DNA of 64,000 nt from Alistipes_A hominis (GTDB lineage Bacteria > Bacteroidota > Bacteroidia > Bacteroidales > Rikenellaceae), in NCBI RefSeq assembly GCF_014288115.1, contig NZ_JACOOK010000008.1, positions 1 to 64,000 on the forward strand, in the 5' to 3' direction. The notes below the pieces were generated by a model. The model searched no databases and was not told the origin of the DNA. It saw nothing but the letters and a program-made list of their open reading frames with translations. Position numbers and translations under genes: made by a program. Shown one piece after another: positions 43,609 to 52,246 of this stretch (its first letter is position 1; each line of letters opens with the position of its first letter).

Positions 43609-44275
43609 TCATTCGGATTTGCCGATATATTCTTTGACGACCTCCCCGAAGATTTTAAGTCCTTTCTCGATCCGGTCTCCGGGTATATTGGAATAATTGA
43701 TCCTGAGGATATTCTCTTTATGCTCGTTCGGAAAAAAGAGCTGCCCGGAACGAAAGCTATTTTTTTTCGAGGCATTTGTTTAAAATTTCGCGCGCCGAAA
43801 TCCCTGTCGGAAGTTCGATCCAGATAAATAGTCCGCCTTCGGGCCGAATGAATCTTATGTTCGCGGGGAAGTAACGTTCGATGGATCCGACCGCAACGTC
43901 CCTGCGCCTTTTGTACACTTCGACTATCTTTCCGATATGCCGGTCGATGTCGTACCGTTGTAGATACCGGACGATGGTCATCTGGGCCATCGTATTGCAG
44001 GTCGGTTCCCTGTTTGACCAACCAGGACGTACTTGCGGATAACGTTCTTGTCTCCGGCGATCCAGCCGATCCGGAATCCGGGGCAGAAAATTTTAGAAAA
44101 ACGTCCCGTGCACGGGACGTTGCCGGTCGTGTCGAAAGACTTTACCGACGGCAAAGACGCTCCTTCGAATCTTAGCTCGCCGTACGGATTGTCTTCCTGT
44201 ACCGCGACGCCGTATTTCGAGGGCAGTCCGGCCAGTTTCTTGCGTCTTTCCAGGCTCCACGTTTTTCCATCCGTT
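43609..44275 (-). pseudogene. Degraded PLP-dependent aminotransferase (class I/II), C-terminal half
   Basis: Reading across frames on the minus strand gives a clear aminotransferase: 'KKLAGLPSKYGVAVQEDNPY', 'GELRFEGASLPSVKSF', the PLP-lysine region 'FSKIFCPGFRIGWIAGDKN', 'RFIRPEGGLFIWIELPTG', and the C-terminus 'FPNEHKENILRINYSN'. Frames break near 44018-44024, near 43995-44000, and at an eight-T run (43760-43767). A stop interrupts the frame at 44276-44278, and no N-terminal half is recognisable. The family resembles 2-aminoadipate/MocR-type aminotransferases. Several independent lesions make a sequencing error unlikely for all of them, so this is a pseudogene. Confidence 0.85.
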
Positions 44276-44278
44276 CAT

Positions 44279-44507
44279 TTTCAATCCATCCGACTTCCGA
44301 GCAGGTTCTTAACACTCTTTTGCCCTCATCTGTAAAGGATTCATTCAACAGTGTCCATTAATTTTACACACCCGGATCGAACCACACAACATAAAATCCT
44401 GTATTACAAACATTAGCACATCGCGGCATTATTTTCGAACATTGCTGTATCGATTGAAAAAGCACTCCGCCGGATCCAAAGCGGAAAAATAAAAACCGAC
44501 GACCAAT
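44279..44507. other. Intergenic region without a recognised feature
   Basis: This stretch lies between the aminotransferase relic and the FtsX-like permease. It probably contains the decayed upstream part of the relic and the permease promoter, but I see no clear gene, promoter or RNA motif in it. Confidence 0.4.
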
Positions 44508-46886
44508 ATGAGGGATCTGAACATCGCCATACGCTCGCTCTTCAAAAGGGGACGGCATAACGTAACAAAAATCGTCTCGCTGAGTATCGGATTGGCCATC
44601 GGTCTGGTACTGATTGCCAAGATCTATTTCGAACAATCCTACGACTCGTTTTATCCGAATGCGGATAGGATCTATCGTTTGACGGGCTACACGAGCAACG
44701 AAAACGAGTCGAAGGTCAGCGAATCCGTTTCGGCAATCGTCGCTCCGACCATGAAAGAGGAAGTACCGGGCATCGAAGCCGCAACCCGGCTGACCCATAT
44801 CGGCGGAGACAGGAACAAATTCATAACGTCCGATAAGCGGCGCTACTCGATCGGCGGCATCCTGATGGCCGACAGTTGCCTGTTCGACGTGCTGCCGCGT
44901 CCGGTACTGTCGGGCGATCCGAAAAAGGTATTGGCCCGGCCCGGCTATGCGATGATTTCGCGCTCGTTCGCCGAAAAGCTCGGAGGAATCGACCGGGCAG
45001 AAGGCACGGTCATCGCTTCCGACAACAAACCGGAGATGACGCTGACCATCGGAGGCGTATTCGAAGATCCGCCGGAAAACTCGCACTTGCGCTACGACGT
45101 ACTGGTCACATTGGAGGAAGCGGACGACGGAGGCTTCCTGGCCTGGTTCGGCCGCCACTACCTAACCTATGTGCTTCTGTCCCCCGGCGTCACGCCCGAA
45201 ACCCTGCGTCCGGCCATCGACCGGATGCAACAAAAACACATCGTCCCCCAAGCCCTGCAAAATGCCGGCGTCGACCGATTGGCATTTTTCCTGAAACCTA
45301 TAAGGGAAGTGCATACCGGCGAAGCCAATATCCGGAACATGACCGTCATGCTGGCGATCCTCGCTTTCGCGCTGCTGTTCACGGCCGTGATGAATTATAT
45401 CCTGATTGCGATCTCGGCGATCGTGAACCGTAGCAAAGAAATCGCCCTGACTAAATCGTACGGCGCATCCGGGACCGACATCCACCGTATGACGATGTCG
45501 GAAACGCTGGTACATATGATTCTTTCGCTCACTCTGGCCGTCCTGCTGATCCTCGCGTGCCGGGACACCGTCGAAGGATTGCTGAACGTTTCGCTTGCCG
45601 CCTTGTTCTTCTCCAAAGGAGCTTTCATCCTGTCGGGCATTTGCGCCATTGTATTTTTCGTAACCGGGTTCGTCCCCGGCATGCTGTTCGCCCGCATTCC
45701 GGTAGCGTCCGCCTTCCGCAATTTCAAGGAAAACCAGCGGCATTGGAAGCAGGGATTGCTGTTCATGGAATTTACGGCCTCGGCGCTGCTGGTTTCGCTG
45801 CTGATCGTAATCGGCGAACAACACCGGCATATGCTGAACAGCGATCCGGGATACTCGTACGATCGCCTGGCTTACTGCGCGGTCACCGATCTGGATTCGA
45901 CGGCTCGAACGATGTTGACCGACGAAATCGAAAAACTTCCGGAAGTGGAACAAGTGTCTTCCTGCATAAGACTGCCGTTCGGCCAAATGCCGGGCGGCGC
46001 GGCGATGTTACCCGGCACGGACCAGACCTGTTTCGAGATCGCCGATCATTTCCGCGTCGGCGACGGATTTCTGGCCCTGATGGAAATTCCGGTCGTCGAA
46101 GGACGTTCGTTTACGGAAGAAGTATCCCATTCCAATGAAATTATGGTAAGCCGCTCTTTCGTCGATCGGATGAAGGATTTCGCGGATTGGCCCGACGGTG
46201 CGGTCGGCAAGCGGATCTCGATCACGGGGCACGAGCAGAGAGACTTTACGATCTGCGGCGTATACGAGAATTACCGCATCGGATCGTTGGCCGGCAACCT
46301 GGACGATCGGCCCTCCGTCATGCTCTACGGCCGCCAGGATCGGCGCATTCCGTCGAGATACCTGCTCGTGAAGTTTCGCAGGATGACGGCGCAAGCCGTA
46401 GAAAAAGCGGATTCCAGATTGCAAGAATTGATGCCGGATGCGGAACTGGAGCTGACGCTTTACTCCTCGAGAATAGCCGGACTGTACGAGAGTTCGCGTA
46501 TGCTTTGGATCTATGTTACGATCGGAGGTCTGATTACGGTAATCATCTCGCTGATCGGCCTAATCGGTTATACGAATGATGAGATCAACCGCCGCCGCAA
46601 GGAAATAGCCATCCGCAAGATAAACGGCGCATCGGTACGAACCATTCTCCGGATTTTCCTCGGGGACATTCTGAGGATAACCCTCCCGGCAGCCCTGCTG
46701 GGTTGCGGCATTTCCTACTTCGTTTCGGAATACTGGCAACGGCAATTTGCCGAGAAAGTTCCGCAGAACCCTTTGTTTTTTATCGCGGGCGGCCTGAGCG
46801 TTTGCATCATCGTCACCGCCTGCGTGGTTTACCGCACCTGGAAAGTAGCCAACGAGAATCCGGTCAACAACCTGAAATCGGAATAA
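44508..46886 (+). CDS. FtsX/MacB-like ABC transporter permease
   Basis: The 792-aa protein is of the tandem FtsX-permease type. It has an N-terminal membrane helix ('KIVSLSIGLAIGLVLIAKIY'), a large periplasmic domain (about 50-280, 'YPNADRIYRL' being the MacB-like periplasmic core start), three helices near 285-400, a second periplasmic domain, and three C-terminal helices with 'RRRKEIAIRKINGASVRTIL', the usual FtsX loop. Such proteins work with an ATPase and often with efflux proteins in peptide, antibiotic or lipoprotein transport. No ATPase gene is adjacent, so it is an orphan permease. It is followed by a terminator. Confidence 0.9.
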   Translation: MRDLNIAIRSLFKRGRHNVTKIVSLSIGLAIGLVLIAKIYFEQSYDSFYPNADRIYRLTGYTSNENESKVSESVSAIVAPTMKEEVPGIEAATRLTHIGGDRNKFITSDKRRYSIGGILMADSCLFDVLPRPVLSGDPKKVLARPGYAMISRSFAEKLGGIDRAEGTVIASDNKPEMTLTIGGVFEDPPENSHLRYDVLVTLEEADDGGFLAWFGRHYLTYVLLSPGVTPETLRPAIDRMQQKHIVPQALQNAGVDRLAFFLKPIREVHTGEANIRNMTVMLAILAFALLFTAVMNYILIAISAIVNRSKEIALTKSYGASGTDIHRMTMSETLVHMILSLTLAVLLILACRDTVEGLLNVSLAALFFSKGAFILSGICAIVFFVTGFVPGMLFARIPVASAFRNFKENQRHWKQGLLFMEFTASALLVSLLIVIGEQHRHMLNSDPGYSYDRLAYCAVTDLDSTARTMLTDEIEKLPEVEQVSSCIRLPFGQMPGGAAMLPGTDQTCFEIADHFRVGDGFLALMEIPVVEGRSFTEEVSHSNEIMVSRSFVDRMKDFADWPDGAVGKRISITGHEQRDFTICGVYENYRIGSLAGNLDDRPSVMLYGRQDRRIPSRYLLVKFRRMTAQAVEKADSRLQELMPDAELELTLYSSRIAGLYESSRMLWIYVTIGGLITVIISLIGLIGYTNDEINRRRKEIAIRKINGASVRTILRIFLGDILRITLPAALLGCGISYFVSEYWQRQFAEKVPQNPLFFIAGGLSVCIIVTACVVYRTWKVANENPVNNLKSE

Positions 46887-46940
46887 ACCAGATTACGTAC
46901 CCCGGTCTTTTCCTGCTTTTCCTTTCAGGGGCCTAAAAAG

Positions 46941-46979
46941 AAAAAATCCTTACATATCATTGATACATAAGGATTTTTC
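46941..46979. terminator. Terminator after the FtsX-like permease gene
   Basis: AAAAATCCTTA (46942-46952) pairs with TAAGGATTTTT (46968-46978), with A/T runs on both sides, so it can end transcription from both directions, including past the tRNA gene. Confidence 0.8.
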
Positions 46980-47012
46980 TGTCTTTTGCAGCCTCTTTAT
47001 CAAGGCTTTAAG

Positions 47013-47085
47013 AGCGGAAAACGAGACTCGAACTCGCGACCCTCAGCTTGGGAAGCTGATGCTCTACCAACTGAGCTATTTCCGC
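47013..47085 (-). tRNA. tRNA-Gly (CCC)
   Basis: The minus strand folds into a complete 73-base cloverleaf: acceptor GCGGAAA/TTTCCGC, D-stem GCTC/GAGC, anticodon stem TCAGC/GCTGA with loop TTCCCAA, and T-arm GCGAG/CTCGT (last pair a G-T wobble) around TTCGAGT. The anticodon at loop positions 34-36 is CCC, reading GGG glycine codons. A CCA end is not encoded. Confidence 0.96.
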
Positions 47086-47253
47086 ATTGAGCGTTGCAAA
47101 TATCCGTTTTTTTATCCGTTTTAGCAAGTATTTTCAGACAAAAACAACGCATTTTCTCAAAAAACGGCAACCCGGCTGTCGGCATCCCCGTTTACGAACC
47201 GTCGGCGCCGGTACGGACAGCCCGGAAGAAACCGCTTTCCCCGGAGCGAAACG

Positions 47254-49041
47254 TCAATCCATTTTCAGCACGGCGAGGAACGCTTCCTGCGGAACTTCTA
47301 CGTTACCGACTTGGCGCATCCGCTTCTTCCCCTTTTTCTGCTTTTCGAGCAGTTTGCGCTTGCGGCTGATATCGCCGCCGTAACACTTGGCCGTCACATC
47401 CTTGCGAACCGCTTTGACCGTCTCGCGGGCGATGATCTTAGCGCCAATGGCAGCCTGTATAGCGATATCGAACTGTTGACGCGGAATCAACTCTTTGAGC
47501 TTCTCGCACATCCTGCGGCCGAAATCGTAAGCATGATCGACGTAGGTCAGCGACGACAGCGCGTCGACCGGCTCGCCGTTCAGCAGAATGTCGAGTTTGG
47601 CCAGCTTGCTCGGTTTGTAACCGGTCTGGTGATAATCGAACGATGCGTAACCGCGCGAAATGCTTTTCAACTTATCGTAAAAATCGAACACGATTTCGGC
47701 CAGCGGCATGTCGAAATTGACCTCGACACGATCCTGCGTGATGAAAACCTGGTTGAGCAACGTTCCCCGCTTGTCGATACAGAGTTTGATAACGCTGCCG
47801 AGAAACTCGGCTTTCGTAATGATCTGAGCGAGAATATAGGGCTCTTCGATCGAACTGATCAGCGTAGGTTCGGGCAGCCCCGACGGATTGTGCACGTCGA
47901 TCACTTCGCCCTTACTGGTATGCACCTTGTACGACACGTTCGGCACGGTCGTGATGACGTCCATATTGAACTCGCGATACAGACGCTCCTGAATAATCTC
48001 CATATGCAGCAACCCCAGGAAACCGCAGCGGAAACCGAACCCGAGGGCCAGCGACGATTCGGGCTCGTAAGTCAGCGAGGCGTCGTTCAAGTTCAGTTTT
48101 TCGAGCGAAGCGCGCAGGTCTTCGTACTGGTCGGTCTCGACCGGGTAGAGTCCCGCAAAAACCATCGGTTTCACATCCTCGAACCCGGCGATGGCTTCCT
48201 TGCACGGATTGGCAATCGCAGTGATCGTATCGCCGACCTTGACGTCGGCAGAGGTTTTGATCCCGGAAATAATATATCCCACGTCGCCGGTACTCATCAT
48301 GTCGCGCGGAGCCATCTTGAGTTTCAGTACGCCCACTTCGTCGGCCGAATATTCGCTGCCGGTATTGAACAGCTTGACACGCTCGCCCTTGCGCAGCGAG
48401 CCGTTGAAAATCCGATAATAGGCGATGATGCCTCGAAACGGATTGAACACCGAGTCGAAAATCAGCGCCTGCAGCGGAGCCTGCGGATCGCCTTGCGGAG
48501 CCGGAATACGCTCGATAATGGCTCCGAGCACCTCTTCGACGCCCTGTCCGGTCTTGCCCGAAGCGGCCAGAATGCTGTCGGGATCGCACCCGAGCAGGTC
48601 GACGATCTGGTCCTTCACCTCGTCGACCATCGCAGCGTCCATGTCGATCTTATTCAGCACCGGAATAATCTCCAGATCGTGCTCCAGCGCAAGATACAGG
48701 TTCGAAATGGTCTGAGCCTGAATCCCCTGCGTAGCATCGACCACCAGCAACGCCCCCTCGCACGATGCGATCGCACGCGATACCTCGTACGAGAAATCGA
48801 CGTGCCCCGGAGTATCGATCAGGTTCAGCACGTACTTCTCGCCCCGATAGGCATACTCCATCTGGATCGCATGGCTCTTGATGGTGATCCCCTTCTCCCG
48901 CTCCAGTTCCATATCGTCAAGCACCTGCGCCTGTAACTCGCGAGCGGTCAGCGTCTTGGTCATCTCCAGCAAACGGTCCGCCAACGTGCTTTTACCGTGG
49001 TCGATATGGGCTATGATACAAAAATTCCGGATATTCTTCAT
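47254..49041 (-). CDS. lepA: Translation elongation factor 4 (LepA)
   Basis: The 595-aa GTPase binds ribosomes and back-translocates or remodels stalled complexes. The G-domain motifs are complete: 'AHIDHGKSTLADRL' (P-loop), 'DTPGHVDFSYEV' (G3) and 'NKIDMDAA' (G4). The C-terminal region carries the LepA signature 'LLEKQKKGKKRMRQVGNVEV'. Length and order match the family. It is divergent from the UbiA-type gene, with overlapping promoter elements between them. Confidence 0.97.
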   Translation of the reverse strand: MKNIRNFCIIAHIDHGKSTLADRLLEMTKTLTARELQAQVLDDMELEREKGITIKSHAIQMEYAYRGEKYVLNLIDTPGHVDFSYEVSRAIASCEGALLVVDATQGIQAQTISNLYLALEHDLEIIPVLNKIDMDAAMVDEVKDQIVDLLGCDPDSILAASGKTGQGVEEVLGAIIERIPAPQGDPQAPLQALIFDSVFNPFRGIIAYYRIFNGSLRKGERVKLFNTGSEYSADEVGVLKLKMAPRDMMSTGDVGYIISGIKTSADVKVGDTITAIANPCKEAIAGFEDVKPMVFAGLYPVETDQYEDLRASLEKLNLNDASLTYEPESSLALGFGFRCGFLGLLHMEIIQERLYREFNMDVITTVPNVSYKVHTSKGEVIDVHNPSGLPEPTLISSIEEPYILAQIITKAEFLGSVIKLCIDKRGTLLNQVFITQDRVEVNFDMPLAEIVFDFYDKLKSISRGYASFDYHQTGYKPSKLAKLDILLNGEPVDALSSLTYVDHAYDFGRRMCEKLKELIPRQQFDIAIQAAIGAKIIARETVKAVRKDVTAKCYGGDISRKRKLLEKQKKGKKRMRQVGNVEVPQEAFLAVLKMD

Positions 49042-49061
49042 ACATTCTTTTTAAAGCTACG

Positions 49062-49069
49062 CAAAGTTA
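49062..49069 (-). promoter_or_regulatory. -7 element of lepA
   Basis: On the minus strand this reads TAACTTTG, a perfect TAnnTTTG match, 20 bases before the lepA ATG at 49041. Confidence 0.6.
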
Positions 49070-49071
49070 GT

Positions 49072-49079
49072 TATTTTTG
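49072..49079 (+). promoter_or_regulatory. -7 element of the UbiA-type gene
   Basis: TATTTTTG is a perfect TAnnTTTG match on the plus strand, 23 bases before the ATG at 49103. It lies only two bases from the lepA -7 element on the other strand, so the two promoters must overlap. Confidence 0.55.
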
Positions 49080-49102
49080 CGAATCCTGAAAAAAACACCC
49101 TT

Positions 49103-49969
49103 ATGATTCGTCCGCAAACCGTTTCCCGATACGCCTCGATGGTCAAGTTCAGCCATACGATTTTCGCCATGCCGTTCGCGCTGGTCGGCTACGCCTATGC
49201 GCTGCAAACGACCGATGCGGAATTTTCGCTGCTGCTGCTCGTAAAGGTACTGCTGGCAATGGTGTTCGCCCGCAACACGGCGATGGGATTCAACCGGTAT
49301 GCCGACCGGCGGATCGACGCGCTGAACCCGCGCACCCGCAACCGGGAGATCCCGGCGGGCATAATCACCCCGCGCCGGGCGCTGATCTTCGTGATCGTCA
49401 ACGCAGCGCTGTTCCTGGCCGTCGCGCTGTGGATCAACCGGCTGGCATTTTTCCTCGCGCCGGCAGCACTGCTGGTGCTGGTCGGATACAGTTTTACGAA
49501 ACGTTTTACGGCCTGGTGTCACATCGTGCTGGGCGTCGCGCTCGGAATCGCTCCGGTGGGCGCTTACATCGCGGTAACGGGCGAAATAGCCGTCTTCCCC
49601 GTCCTGCTGACCGGACTGGTCATCACCTGGTGCGGCGGGTTCGACGTGATCTACGCCCTGCAGGACGTCGAGTTCGACCGCAGTCATTCGCTGCACTCGA
49701 TCCCGGCGCGTTTCGGCGTACGGGGAGGCATCCTGATCAGCATTTTGCTGCACCTGATCAGCGTTTACGCGGTCGTCGTCGCCGGACTGTATTACGGGGG
49801 CGGCACGCTGTACTGGATCGGCGCGGGACTGTTCGTCGGATTGCTGATCTTCCAACACCTGCTGGTGTCTCCGAAGAACCTCTCCCGGATCGGTCTGGCA
49901 TTCGGAACGACGAACGGCATTGCCAGCGTCTGCTACGCCGCTTTCACGATCGCCGACCTGTGTTTCTAA
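49103..49969 (+). CDS. UbiA-type prenyltransferase, probably menaquinone synthesis
   Basis: The 288-aa integral membrane enzyme attaches a polyprenyl chain to an aromatic acceptor. The two aspartate-rich motifs are 'AMGFNRYADRRIDALNPRT' (about 55-75) and 'DVIYALQDVEFDRSHSLHS' (about 180-200). About eight or nine helices match the family. The sequence resembles the MqnP/4-hydroxybenzoate prenyltransferase group, and its product would be a menaquinone precursor; the alternative is a ubiquinone-type enzyme, which is unlikely in this phylum. No other menaquinone gene is next to it. Confidence 0.85.
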   Translation: MIRPQTVSRYASMVKFSHTIFAMPFALVGYAYALQTTDAEFSLLLLVKVLLAMVFARNTAMGFNRYADRRIDALNPRTRNREIPAGIITPRRALIFVIVNAALFLAVALWINRLAFFLAPAALLVLVGYSFTKRFTAWCHIVLGVALGIAPVGAYIAVTGEIAVFPVLLTGLVITWCGGFDVIYALQDVEFDRSHSLHSIPARFGVRGGILISILLHLISVYAVVVAGLYYGGGTLYWIGAGLFVGLLIFQHLLVSPKNLSRIGLAFGTTNGIASVCYAAFTIADLCF

Positions 49970-50221
49970 AACGCTTCTGCCGGAAACATACGCCGGCCGA
50001 CGGCAAATAAACGAGCCGGCCGGACAAAACCTGTCCGTTCCGAGAACTCCCGAACGAAAGGATCGTCCGCGCCTTTCCCGTAGAATCGTCGCATTCCGAT
50101 CTTCCCCGGCAAGTCTATGGGCAGAGACATCTGCAAAGGAGAAAAAACCGATGCAACGCATATCCCGCCTCCGCGGCCCGACCTTTGTTTCCCGAGTATC
50201 CCCCCGAACGAACCTACAAAA
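49970..50221. other. Convergent intergenic region
   Basis: About 250 bases between the UbiA-type gene and a terminator hairpin hold no gene that I can support. Small antisense frames here are not recognised. Confidence 0.5.
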
Positions 50222-50259
50222 AACGAGGCGGGAAGCCGTATCGACTTCCCGCCCGTTTC
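50222..50259. terminator. Terminator between the UbiA-type and coiled-coil genes
   Basis: AAACG-a-GGCGGGAAG pairs with CTTCCCGCC-CGTTT around a nine-base loop. A TTTTTT run follows on the minus strand, so it mainly ends the minus-strand gene at 50283; the plus-strand UbiA-type gene may also use it. Confidence 0.82.
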
Positions 50260-50282
50260 TATATGATTATTCTTCTTTTTTT

Positions 50283-51287
50283 CTATCGCAGCGAAATCTC
50301 GCTGGAACCGATCATATGCCCGTCGGTATAGATCTTGACCTGGTATTTCCCGCTGGTAATCCCCGGCCCGTTATAGAAGAGACTTACATTCAGATCATTG
50401 TTCTGGTAATCTACCGAACGCATCGCCGAATAGGTGATCGAACTGCCTTCGAAATCGAACAGCGCGTTGCTGCCGTTCACCAGCGGATAGCCGTCGGGGC
50501 CGATGATCTGCGTATAAACGTTCCGCTCGCCCGGCGTGGAGAGTTCGTTGCCTACCAGCACCAGATCGACCCGGAGCCGTTCCGCGCGGTTCGCACGCGA
50601 CACTTCGCGGTCGGACTTACTGAGCGCCACGAGGCGTATGTCGCGCGCCCGGATTACGGAACCCTGCCGCACCTTCGTCGACAACTCCTGCGATTTCTCC
50701 TCGGCCGACTCGGCGCGCAGGCGGTAATCCAGGATTTTCTTTCGGATCGAGCTGTTTTCGCTGACCAACTTTTTATTGATCGTATTGAGCGAATCGATCT
50801 GACGGATGTACCCGGTCATCACCTCGCGCATATAGGTCATTTTTTTCTCGTATTCGCGGATTTTCGCATAGCTCAGACGGCGCTCCTTCTGCAGGGTCTG
50901 CAACAGCGAATCGGCTTTCTGCCGTTCGCCCTCGTAATGAACCGAAAGCGTATCGTTCAGCGTTTTCAACGTGTCGTAATCGTTCAGCAGCGAAGTGAGC
51001 TGACTGGTCAGCGTATCCCGTTCGATAGCGAAATCCTCTTGCATCTGCTTGACCTGCATAAAGTAGATCGCCGACAGCGCCACCAGGATCACCGCCATGA
51101 TGATAATCATGATCTTCAATCCTTTGACCGACTTGTTCGGGCCGCCGCCGTCGTATCCAGGATCGTAATTGTTGTTGTAATCGTAATTCGGGCCTCCGTA
51201 GTTCTGGTTGCCATAGTTTTGGTTACCGTAGTTCTGATTCCCGTAACCCTGGTTATTGTACGGCTGCTGTTGATTGTAATCTTCCAT
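50283..51287 (-). CDS. Membrane coiled-coil protein with Asn/Gly/Tyr-rich N-terminus
   Basis: The 334-aa protein begins with about 50 residues rich in Asn, Gln, Gly and Tyr, including repeats of the form N-x-G-N-Q-N-Y-G. A single membrane helix follows ('IMIIIMAVILVALSAIYFM', about 58-76), then a long coiled coil (about 80-190, 'YEGERQKADSLLQTLQKERR') and a C-terminal beta domain ('NVSLFYNGPGITSGKYQVKI'). It has no signal peptide, so the low-complexity tail is probably cytoplasmic and the coiled coil periplasmic. I do not recognise the family; a structural or scaffold role is a guess. Confidence 0.7.
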   Translation of the reverse strand: MEDYNQQQPYNNQGYGNQNYGNQNYGNQNYGGPNYDYNNNYDPGYDGGGPNKSVKGLKIMIIIMAVILVALSAIYFMQVKQMQEDFAIERDTLTSQLTSLLNDYDTLKTLNDTLSVHYEGERQKADSLLQTLQKERRLSYAKIREYEKKMTYMREVMTGYIRQIDSLNTINKKLVSENSSIRKKILDYRLRAESAEEKSQELSTKVRQGSVIRARDIRLVALSKSDREVSRANRAERLRVDLVLVGNELSTPGERNVYTQIIGPDGYPLVNGSNALFDFEGSSITYSAMRSVDYQNNDLNVSLFYNGPGITSGKYQVKIYTDGHMIGSSEISLR

Positions 51288-51328
51288 AACGTCAAAAGAT
51301 ATCTTTCAGTTGCAAATATAATAACTTT

Positions 51329-52150
51329 TTAATTTATTTTGCTATCCAGCGGGTATTTAAGATTTTCGTACTTCAGCAGCCGCGCCCGGATCGAACCGAC
51401 GCGGATCGGCGACTCGACGTAAACCGGAATCCGGTTGCGGTCGTCGGTGATCCACAGCGTGAACTCGTTGCCGTCCTCAAACGACTCGCCGGTCGAAGTG
51501 GCCATCTGGCAGCGGAACTTCAGCGTCCGGAATTTCCCGGTACCGCGGACATTCTTGTTCTCGCGTCCGAGCAACTTGTAACGGATCACGCGGATCGTAT
51601 CCTCCAGCACAAGGTTCATCGTCCCGGCTCCGCCGGCCTTCTCCAACTCGCTCAGATCCGACCCGCGCAGATTGAAAAAAAGCGCCAGCGCATCGTAACT
51701 GCCGTCGATGAGCTTCAGTTGTTTGTGGTTGCTGTTCTCGTTCTTATGGTTCCGGAAGGTATTGTTCACCACGTACTGCTCCCAGTCGTAAACAAAACTG
51801 CTGGAATAGCGGTACTTGCCTTCGCGGATCTCGGTCTGCAACTCCAGCGGACGCAGCGTTACGGAATCCAGAATACTGACATACTGATCGTTCAAATCGA
51901 AAAACCAACGGTAAAACGGATAGGTCTTGCCGAGCGCATCGACCTGAAAAGCCTGCTGCCCCTTGTAATCCTTCGAAGACGTGGCGATAATCACTTCGGC
52001 CACGTCGGTCATCACGAACGACACTTTGTAACTCACCGCATATTCCAACCGTTCGCCGTCGCCGAACGCCCTGCCGTCGAACGCATCCTGCGCCCGAAGT
52101 TGAACGGCCATCGCTACGGCCGACACAAACAGATAAAAAAATCGTCTCAT
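51329..52150 (-). CDS. Exported DUF3108-family protein
   Basis: The 273-aa protein has a signal peptide (about 1-20, 'FFYLFVSAVAMAVQLRAQ') and a DUF3108 core, seen in 'EYAVSYKVSFVMTDVAEVII' and the C-terminal 'FTLWITDDRNRIPVYVES'. DUF3108 proteins are of unknown function and lie in the periplasm of many Bacteroidetes. The ATG at 52150 is chosen over one seven codons upstream because it begins the signal peptide. It is followed by the coiled-coil protein gene on the same strand and preceded by recG. Confidence 0.88.
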   Translation of the reverse strand: MRRFFYLFVSAVAMAVQLRAQDAFDGRAFGDGERLEYAVSYKVSFVMTDVAEVIIATSSKDYKGQQAFQVDALGKTYPFYRWFFDLNDQYVSILDSVTLRPLELQTEIREGKYRYSSSFVYDWEQYVVNNTFRNHKNENSNHKQLKLIDGSYDALALFFNLRGSDLSELEKAGGAGTMNLVLEDTIRVIRYKLLGRENKNVRGTGKFRTLKFRCQMATSTGESFEDGNEFTLWITDDRNRIPVYVESPIRVGSIRARLLKYENLKYPLDSKIN

Positions 52151-52246
52151 AACATTTTCCCCACGGTTCAATTCTCCGTAACCGGATCCGCAATCACCCG
52201 ACTGCGCGTACTCCGTCCTAAAAATAACGGATAATCGCGCCGAAAG

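Noticed and set aside
43476..44021. 181-codon minus-strand frame over the aminotransferase relic
   Set aside because: It mixes out-of-frame sequence with pieces of the relic. The real coding signal follows shifts across frames, so the frame itself is not a gene.
47311..48936. 541-codon frame antisense to lepA
   Set aside because: It mirrors lepA in composition (His, Arg, Gln and Val rich), has no recognisable motif, and has no promoter of its own. It is a shadow of a conserved gene.
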